In this document: positions 32,243 to 37,451 of the stretch, one piece after another
Layout: the number at the start of each line of letters is the position of its first letter
How positions within the stretch are numbered: the first letter of the stretch is position 1
Source: Candidatus Ancaeobacter aquaticus
GTDB lineage: Bacteria; Auribacterota; Ancaeobacteria; Ancaeobacterales; Ancaeobacteraceae
DNA length: 37,451 nucleotides
Direction: 5' to 3'
Assembly: GCA_030765405.1 (NCBI GenBank)
Contig: JAVCCP010000022.1
Location: forward strand, 1 to 37,451
Notes under the pieces: model-generated
Seen by the model: only the letters and a program-made list of their open reading frames with translations
Database searches by the model: none
What the model was told of the DNA's origin: nothing
Translations under genes and position numbers: made by a program

Positions 32243-32920
32243 TTAGTAATTTTCCCAGCTGTCTTTACCGATGAGAGGCACAAAAACACAGCCGCATACG
32301 GACTGCGTCTGCAATTTCCCCTGATTTTTTGTCGCGACAATAAGCTCTTGTGAATACTGCCCTCCGACAGGTATTACCATTACACCGTTATCAGAAAGCT
32401 GTTTAGTAAGAGCATCAGGGATTTTAGTTGCCCCAGCGGTAACTATTATTTTATTGTATGGCGCGTATTCTTTCCACCCAAGCGTTCCATCACCAGTATA
32501 CATTTTTACATTATTATATCCCAATGATTTCAGAAGTGTTTCTGAAGACTCAGCAAGATCTTTTAATCGTTCCACCGTATAAACTTCTTTTGCGAGTTCT
32601 GCAAGAATTGCCGTTTGATATCCGGAACCGGTACCAACCTCAAGGACTTTGTCGTCCTTGGTAACCTCAAGGCATTGTGTCATTAATGCAACCATAAATG
32701 GTTGAGATATTGTCTGCCCGTACCCAATTGATAGAGGATAATCTTTGTATGCACACTCTTTTTCTTGATCGTCGAGAAAGAGATCTCGCCTAACTGTGCG
32801 AAAAGCATTTAACACTGTCTCAGAAGTAATACCGCGAGGAATAAGCTGCGTACTTATCATGTGCTCTATTTTATTCGCAAAGTCGTAATCTGGATTATTT
32901 TTTCTTTTTCTTTGAAACAT
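32243..32920 (-). CDS. pcm: Protein-L-isoaspartate O-methyltransferase
   Basis: 225 residues when started at the ATG at 32918-32920; an upstream ATG pair (32962) lies deeper in the preceding gene and has no ribosome site. Repairs isoaspartyl residues in aged proteins using S-adenosylmethionine. Visible: helix with GITSETVLNAFRTVRRDLFL, the substrate-binding PLSIGYGQTISQPFMVA, SAM motif VLEVGTGSGYQTAILA and LTKQLSDNGVMVIPVGG. The start lies 26 nt inside the GT2 gene, so it is translated from the same message. Last gene of the lipid operon; no obvious functional link with the rest. Confidence 0.92.
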   Translation of the reverse strand: MFQRKRKNNPDYDFANKIEHMISTQLIPRGITSETVLNAFRTVRRDLFLDDQEKECAYKDYPLSIGYGQTISQPFMVALMTQCLEVTKDDKVLEVGTGSGYQTAILAELAKEVYTVERLKDLAESSETLLKSLGYNNVKMYTGDGTLGWKEYAPYNKIIVTAGATKIPDALTKQLSDNGVMVIPVGGQYSQELIVATKNQGKLQTQSVCGCVFVPLIGKDSWENY

Positions 32921-33569
32921 AAAGGCTTTTAAATACGAGTTTAAAAAAGAGTACAACATCACGAGAAGGACAAATTTTACTTTCCTCTGTACCGTATATG
33001 GTGCGCACAGGAACAGACGCTATTGTATATCCTTTTTGTGACGCATTTATGAGTATTTCAGACTCAGAATCAAATCGGACAGTCTTTAGGTCGATATGCC
33101 CTAATACTCGTTTATGAAACAAACGAAAACCGCATTGTGAATCAGGAATCTTCTGCCCGGCGATTTTTGATACCACATTCGATGTAAACTGATTTGTCCA
33201 CAGACGGATTATCGGCATTGATTTTGTGTCATCGAGCCTGTTACCGATCAAGATATCTGCTTCACCTGCCCTATCAATAAACGTATTGATTTCATTGTAG
33301 TCATGCTGGCCGTCACCATCAATAGTTATTACTGCGTCCCAGTCACCTTTTGATACATAATCAAATCCTGATTTAAGTGCTGCACCCTTTCCACTATTTG
33401 TTTCATGGCGGATAACATGCACACCAGCTGACTCAGCAACTGCACTGCTTTTGTCTGTTGAGCCATCGTCAACAACTATAATATCCGAAATAACTGTCTT
33501 AACACCATCTAACAGTTCTCTAAGATGATTTTCTTCATTATAAACAGGAACAAGAACACATACTTTCAT
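32895..33569 (-). CDS. Glycosyltransferase family 2 (DPM1/polyprenyl-phosphate type)
   Basis: 224 residues from the ATG at 33567-33569, which shares one base with the acyltransferase stop (TGATG). GT-A fold: VLVPVYNEENHL at the start, VVDDGSTD (33-40), NSGKGAALKSG (58-68), the DxD-type metal motif in TIDGDGQHD (82-90), and CGFRLFHKRV. This matches the dolichyl/undecaprenyl-phosphate sugar transferase branch, which moves a sugar from a nucleotide donor to a lipid carrier. It lacks the C-terminal membrane helices found in ArnC-like members; the end is a basic tail (VSKKKKK) suited to membrane contact. Confidence 0.88.
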   Translation of the reverse strand: MKVCVLVPVYNEENHLRELLDGVKTVISDIIVVDDGSTDKSSAVAESAGVHVIRHETNSGKGAALKSGFDYVSKGDWDAVITIDGDGQHDYNEINTFIDRAGEADILIGNRLDDTKSMPIIRLWTNQFTSNVVSKIAGQKIPDSQCGFRLFHKRVLGHIDLKTVRFDSESEILINASQKGYTIASVPVRTIYGTEESKICPSRDVVLFFKLVFKSLYVSKKKKK

Positions 33570-34420
33570 CAAGAACCCTTTCTAATATCTCTAAACAAAC
33601 ACCACTGTCCTGGATTATTCAATATAAGCTTTTCCGAAACATTCATAACTTCTCTCACACATGCTTCTTCAGTATCACACAAAATAGGTTTTTCAAACAA
33701 GAGACGGAATCTTTTCTTTCCGCCACGAACGAGAATACACGGCACAATTGGAGATGTCGTTTTCACTGATAATGCATACGGACCTCTGGAAAAGTGTACG
33801 CTTTCACCGAAGAGAGTCGCCTTAACACCCTTATCGGTCGGTACATAATCAGCTAAAAGTGCTACAAGCGCGTTTTTCTTTAAGGCACCAAGAACATCTT
33901 TTACCGCGTTTCCCACTTCAATTGAGTGTACTCCACATTCTTCTCTTTGTCTTGTAAATAATCTTGATACACTTTTATTTTTAAATGGTAAAGCGACAGC
34001 ATACAGGGGGTAGCCTAAAGCAGCGGTTATTCTCGCACCCAGCTCCCAGTTCCCCACATGGAGCGTGAGCGCAATAACACCTTTTTTATTTTTTAACGCC
34101 TCATCAATATACTCTTTACCCGTAACTTCAACATTTTCTTTAATCCACTCTGGCGTAATGGGGTCACAACGAAAAAACTCGTATAAATACGTATAAAAAC
34201 CTACAAAGACTGATTTTGATAGCTTCGTTATTCTTTTTTTTGAGAAACCATCACTTACATAATGGCAAACAAGCGAAATATTTGCTTCTACGTTGTTACG
34301 TCTCTTTTTATCGAGTAGATACCATAGAGTGCCGCCACCTACGCAGAGTTTATCCCCGATAACGAAAGGAATGAGTTTAGATAAGAACCTGATAACCTTA
34401 AATATGAAGTAGTTGAGCAT
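33569..34420 (-). CDS. LpxL/HtrB-family acyltransferase
   Basis: 283 residues from the ATG at 34418-34420, which lies 23 nt inside the preceding gene; a longer frame reaches 34483. Lysophospholipid/lipid A acyltransferase fold: N-terminal membrane helix, then HxxxxE as H121-VGNW-E126, the GVIALTLHVGNWELG block, LADYVPTDKG and VPCILVRGG. Family members add secondary acyl chains to lipid A or acylate glycolipids and mannosides. Placed between a diacylglycerol-type glycosyltransferase and a GT2, it probably acylates a glycolipid, perhaps lipid A. Which one cannot be told. Confidence 0.85.
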   Translation of the reverse strand: MLNYFIFKVIRFLSKLIPFVIGDKLCVGGGTLWYLLDKKRRNNVEANISLVCHYVSDGFSKKRITKLSKSVFVGFYTYLYEFFRCDPITPEWIKENVEVTGKEYIDEALKNKKGVIALTLHVGNWELGARITAALGYPLYAVALPFKNKSVSRLFTRQREECGVHSIEVGNAVKDVLGALKKNALVALLADYVPTDKGVKATLFGESVHFSRGPYALSVKTTSPIVPCILVRGGKKRFRLLFEKPILCDTEEACVREVMNVSEKLILNNPGQWCLFRDIRKGS

Positions 34421-35534
34421 CGTATTTGAGTACTTCTTTAGCAATATCGAGTGATGATTCTGGTTTTGACAGTCGAAATGCATTTTCTTTCATTTTTGTC
34501 AGCTTTTCACTATCTTGCAATAATTCGTTTACGAGTGTTGAAACATGTTTCTTGCCACTTGCGACAAGAGCGACATTCTGTCGTATTAAATAATCAGTAT
34601 TTTTCATCTCCTGCCCGGGCAATGGATTTATTATTATCATAGGAAGCCCAACAGCAAGCGCTTCAGACGTTGTCAATCCACCGGGTTTAGTTACAAGAAT
34701 ATCTGACACATGCATAAGATCATAAATGTTTTTAACATATCCATATACCCGTACACGTTTCTTTGTTTTATTATTTCTTCGAATCATATTTTGATATAAA
34801 AGCTTATTTACGCCCGTTACAACTGCGATTTGTAATGGCACATCAAGTTTATCGAGTTCGGTAACAATCTTCTTTATTGGCCCTAACCCTTGCCCCCCAC
34901 CCATAACAAGCACCAGTGGTTCATCAGCAGACAAGCCAAGTTTTTCCCGCGTTTCTTGTTTCGATACATTGCCATTAAAATATGGGCTTATAGGTATACC
35001 AAGAACTTTTATTCTTTCCTCGTAGACACCCCGTTCAATGAGGCTCATCTTTACTTCCTCGGTAGGAACAATATACAGATCAACATTATCGTGTATCCAG
35101 TAAGAATGCGCGGCAAAATCAGTTACAACGGCCACAAGCGGCAGATCTATACCTGATGTGCGCTTAAAATCAGAGATTGTCCCGCACGGAAATGCCTGAG
35201 TACAAATAACAAGCTCAGGTTTCTTAAAAGCAATCAGCTTCTTAAGTTTCTCAGAATTAAATTTATACACCATATTCCTGATATATTCAGTTTTATCTTT
35301 AAACCCTTTATTATCGTAGAGATAATCCCATATATCAGGAGTATTCTTAATGACTTGCAGGTATGTTTTTGTGATAACTCTCTCAAGTATCGGATTAGTA
35401 TACCGGAATGAATCAACCGTCATGGGATTGACCGTTTTATCCAGCTTTTTTATACCACGTTCAATTGATCGTGCAGCCATGTGATGGCCGGAATTTTTTG
35501 TTATATACAATATAAATATATTTCTGTTACTCAT
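34398..35534 (-). CDS. MGDG-synthase-like glycosyltransferase (GT28, UgtP type)
   Basis: 378 residues from the ATG at 35532-35534, chosen because the region upstream holds the promoter. GT-B fold: GHHMAARSIERG near the N-terminus is the lipid-acceptor motif of MGDG synthases; VMGGGQGLGPI and TKPGGLTTSEALAVGLPMI are the nucleotide-sugar-binding elements shared with MurG. Members transfer Gal or Glc to diacylglycerol. First gene of the four-gene operon with the acyltransferase, GT2 and pcm. AAAGG is close to the start but, if the promoter at 35545-35573 is right, is at or upstream of the transcript 5' end. Confidence 0.88.
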   Translation of the reverse strand: MSNRNIFILYITKNSGHHMAARSIERGIKKLDKTVNPMTVDSFRYTNPILERVITKTYLQVIKNTPDIWDYLYDNKGFKDKTEYIRNMVYKFNSEKLKKLIAFKKPELVICTQAFPCGTISDFKRTSGIDLPLVAVVTDFAAHSYWIHDNVDLYIVPTEEVKMSLIERGVYEERIKVLGIPISPYFNGNVSKQETREKLGLSADEPLVLVMGGGQGLGPIKKIVTELDKLDVPLQIAVVTGVNKLLYQNMIRRNNKTKKRVRVYGYVKNIYDLMHVSDILVTKPGGLTTSEALAVGLPMIIINPLPGQEMKNTDYLIRQNVALVASGKKHVSTLVNELLQDSEKLTKMKENAFRLSKPESSLDIAKEVLKYDAQLLHI

Positions 35535-35544
35535 AAGAGCCTTT

Positions 35545-35573
35545 GTTATAATTCTTTTTTTGTTCAACGTCAA
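35545..35573 (-). promoter_or_regulatory. Promoter of the lipid operon, almost without leader
   Basis: Minus strand: -35 TTGACG (35568-35573), 17-bp spacer, -10 TATAAC (35545-35550). The ATG at 35532-35534 lies only 10 nt beyond the -10, so the transcript would carry a leader of about 3-5 nt. Confidence 0.65.
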
Positions 35574-35606
35574 CAAAAATGAGACAGAACTTTAAGGGTT
35601 TTTACT

Positions 35607-35634
35607 TTGGTATTTCAGCATTTTTTGTTATGAT
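35607..35634 (+). promoter_or_regulatory. Possible promoter of the Lrp/AsnC gene
   Basis: Plus strand: -10 TATGAT (35629-35634), 16-bp spacer, -35 TTGGTA (35607-35612, 4 of 6 consensus). It is divergent from the lipid-operon promoter, and AGGGGGAT precedes the start codon of the regulator. Confidence 0.45.
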
Positions 35635-35656
35635 GCATGAAACATAGGGGGATATT

Positions 35657-36142
35657 ATGGATAAGATTCTGCACATATTAGAGAAAGATGCGCGCACAAC
35701 ACCACAAGAAATTGCAAAAATGACCGACATGACAGTAGCACAAATAAAGAAAAAGATCTCTCAGTATGAAAAAAATGGAACACTTCTTGCCTATAAAGCA
35801 GTTATTAATAAAGATAAAATTGATCGTGCATCACGAACAATTAAAGCGATTATTGAAGTAAAAATTGTTCCTGAAAAAGCTAAAGGTTTTGATGCGGTTG
35901 CTGAACGTATATATAAATTCTCTGAGGTAACAAGCTGTTATTTACTTTCAGGCGGATATGACCTCCTGCTCGTTGTTGAAGGTAAAGACCTTCTGGAAAT
36001 CGGAAGATTTGTTACAGAGAAACTCTCCCCTATGGACCACGTAAAGGGAACGGTAACACATTTCTTGCTAAAAAAATATAAAGAGAACGGGGTTACATTT
36101 GATGGACCCGTCGACGATAAAAGAATACCAATATCATTTTAA
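35657..36142 (+). CDS. Lrp/AsnC-family transcriptional regulator
   Basis: 161 residues, typical for the family. N-terminal helix-turn-helix (about 1-50; MDKILHILEKDARTTPQEIAKMTDMTVAQIKKKI) and a RAM/ligand-binding domain (65-150; AIIEVKIVP, GGYDLLLVVEG, VKGTVTHFLLKKYKENG). It senses amino acids and forms multimers in known cases. An AGGGGGAT ribosome site lies upstream. The aminotransferase gene follows after 20 nt, a pairing often seen, so it probably controls that gene and itself; action on the divergent lipid operon is possible because their promoters are back to back. Confidence 0.92.
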   Translation: MDKILHILEKDARTTPQEIAKMTDMTVAQIKKKISQYEKNGTLLAYKAVINKDKIDRASRTIKAIIEVKIVPEKAKGFDAVAERIYKFSEVTSCYLLSGGYDLLLVVEGKDLLEIGRFVTEKLSPMDHVKGTVTHFLLKKYKENGVTFDGPVDDKRIPISF

Positions 36143-36162
36143 GGCAAAAGTAATAAGTAAAT

Positions 36163-37314
36163 ATGAATATATCTGATAAAGCACACAATTTAAAACCGTC
36201 TGGCATACGGGCATTTTTTGATCTTGTTATGGGATCAAAAGATATTCTTTCTCTTGGTGTCGGCGAACCAGATTTTGTCACCCCATGGAATATTAGAGAA
36301 AGCGCCATATACTCTATTGAAAAAGGATACACGTCTTACACATCAAATAAAGGTCACGAAGAGCTCAGAAAAGAACTATCCCATTTTCTAAAGAAAAAAT
36401 ATAATGCGGCCTACCATTATGATAACGAAATACTTATCACCGTCGGTGTCAGTGAGGGCCTTGACCTCTCCCTAAGAGCTATTATTAACCCGGGCGATAA
36501 AGTCCTCATACCGGAACCATGCTACGTATCATATGAGCCACTGGTAACTCTTGCGGGCGGCATCCCTGTTTTAGTGAGCACAAAAGAAAAAGATGGATTC
36601 AAAATACCACCTGAAACACTCAAAAAAGAGATAGAAAAAGGTATTAAAGCGGTTCTTTTCAACTATCCTTCTAATCCTACAGGAATGTCATATAGTGAGA
36701 AGGAAATACAAGAGATCGCTCGTATCATAGATAAGCACGATGCATACATCATTAGCGACGAAACATATGATGAACTAACATACGATTTTACTCACACATC
36801 ATTATGCTCATTTCCACGAATTAAAGAGAAACTTATTTATTTAAACGGGTTTTCAAAAACGTATGCTATGACCGGATGGCGTGTAGGATATGTTTGCGGC
36901 AGCGAAGATATAGTAAATGCTATGACAAAGATTCATCAATATACTATCATGTGTGTAAACACACCAAGTCAGTTAGCAGCCATAACAGCGTTAAAACATT
37001 CTCAGAACGATGTCAGCTATATGAAAAAAGAATATGATATGCGAAGGCATTATGTGGTAAAACGTTTGAACGAAATCGGCTTAAAATGTCATATGCCGGA
37101 CGGCGCTTTCTACGCGTTTCCCTCTATTAAGAAAACAGGCATGAGTTCTATGGAATTCTGCAAAAAACTCCTTAAAAAAGAGAAAGTTGCGGTAGTCCCG
37201 GGAAATGCTTTTGGTGATTCGGGAGAAGGCAATATTCGTATCAGCTACGCTTCAAGTATCGAGCGCCTCAAAGAAGCATTAAATAGAATCGAACAATTCT
37301 TAATGAGACTGTAA
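36163..37314 (+). CDS. Class I/II PLP-dependent aminotransferase
   Basis: 383 residues. Fold type I. The PLP lysine is K232 in GFSKTYAMTGWRVGY; N171 lies in NYPSNPTG; D199 in IISDETYDEL; the C-terminal Arg binding the carboxylate lies in GNIRISYA. It resembles the aspartate/aromatic aminotransferase subgroup Igamma (PatA-like). It is co-transcribed with the Lrp-type gene. Ribosome site is weak (AAGG region, 36142-36150). Its TAA stop (37312-37314) falls inside the first bases of the structured repeat copy B. Substrate not predictable; aspartate, alanine or aromatic amino acids are all possible. Confidence 0.92.
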   Translation: MNISDKAHNLKPSGIRAFFDLVMGSKDILSLGVGEPDFVTPWNIRESAIYSIEKGYTSYTSNKGHEELRKELSHFLKKKYNAAYHYDNEILITVGVSEGLDLSLRAIINPGDKVLIPEPCYVSYEPLVTLAGGIPVLVSTKEKDGFKIPPETLKKEIEKGIKAVLFNYPSNPTGMSYSEKEIQEIARIIDKHDAYIISDETYDELTYDFTHTSLCSFPRIKEKLIYLNGFSKTYAMTGWRVGYVCGSEDIVNAMTKIHQYTIMCVNTPSQLAAITALKHSQNDVSYMKKEYDMRRHYVVKRLNEIGLKCHMPDGAFYAFPSIKKTGMSSMEFCKKLLKKEKVAVVPGNAFGDSGEGNIRISYASSIERLKEALNRIEQFLMRL

Positions 37315-37440
37315 AAGTCACAGGCAAAGCACTGTGAATTTTGCTTAGTCGCCCTTAGGAAACGAGAAACGTTTCCAAGGATTGAGTCCCCGTAGGGGAA
37401 ATTATCCCCCCTTCTTTACGATTTTGAAGGATTTATCCGC
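37311..37440. repeat. Dispersed structured repeat (possible RNA), copy B
   Basis: Closely similar to 31417-31549 in the same orientation. GTAAAAG/CTTTAC outer pair, stem CACAG (37319-37323)/CTGTG (37332-37336), the stem CCTT-A-GGAAACG/CGTTTCC-AAGG with loop AGAAA, a stem TCCCC-GTA-GGGGA, and the tail GGATTTATCCG. Relative to copy A, the fourth pair of the first stem changed from T-A to A-T on both sides. It overlaps the aminotransferase stop codon. Sequence after 37440 diverges from copy A within the last 11 bases of the window. Confidence 0.65.
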
Positions 37441-37451
37441 GAAAATCTAGG

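Overview
The window looks like a chromosomal piece of an AT-rich Gram-negative-type bacterium, most likely an uncultured member of the PVC group close to Omnitrophota. This is inferred from two adjacent giant genes for exported proteins whose N-termini end in an ADY(L/F)(A/T)PSS motif, a form I associate with Omnitrophota giant proteins, together with a GH57/GlgA/GalT glycogen cluster and LpxL-like and MGDG-synthase-like lipid genes. No 16S rRNA is present, so the assignment is unproven. All genes except the last two lie on the minus strand.

Layout from left to right. 1-4.3 kb is accessory: a CBM-like lipoprotein with its own promoter and terminator, a Fic-family protein with a broken catalytic motif, an antitoxin/RelE-type toxin pair, and a glycine-zipper lipoprotein ending in a zinc ribbon. 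4.3-14.7 kb, read leftwards, holds dnaE, an orphan sugar-binding lipoprotein, a PLD-family nuclease gene split by a 272-bp repeat element, then glgA, galT and a GH57 glycosidase. 15-21.6 kb is one tightly packed run: acyP, ABC ATPase, ABC permease, a TPR membrane protein, a YhaM-like HD/OB exonuclease, a metallophosphoesterase, vanZ-like (carrying a second copy of the 272-bp element in frame), an MBL hydrolase and xerD, closed by a terminator that contains the xerD stop codon.

21.8-31.4 kb contains the two giant genes (1399 and 1726 codons). The larger one carries, after a signal sequence and membrane segments, a degenerate HD-GYP-like region and then a region that follows the whole RelA/SpoT order (HD-like, linker, synthetase-like, TGS-like). 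The smaller one has an HEFNH metallopeptidase-like motif and a segment resembling an aminoglycoside-phosphotransferase/kinase catalytic loop. Both start with GTG behind a conserved leader of about 73 nt; only the upstream gene has a good promoter, so they probably form one transcript of about 9.5 kb.

31.4-32.2 kb has a structured repeat (a second copy lies at the right end of the window), tRNA-Pro(CGG), and a small GIY-YIG nuclease gene flanked by two copies of a tRNA-Pro 5'-half fused to a hairpin. 32.2-35.6 kb is an envelope-lipid operon (MGDG-synthase-like GT, LpxL-like acyltransferase, GT2, pcm). It is divergent from an Lrp/AsnC regulator and a class I/II aminotransferase on the plus strand.

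The most unusual items are the exported RelA/SpoT-plus-HD-GYP-like giant protein with its kinase-like neighbour, the tRNA-Pro-derived leader in front of the GIY-YIG gene, and two dispersed repeat families that show compensatory base changes between copies.
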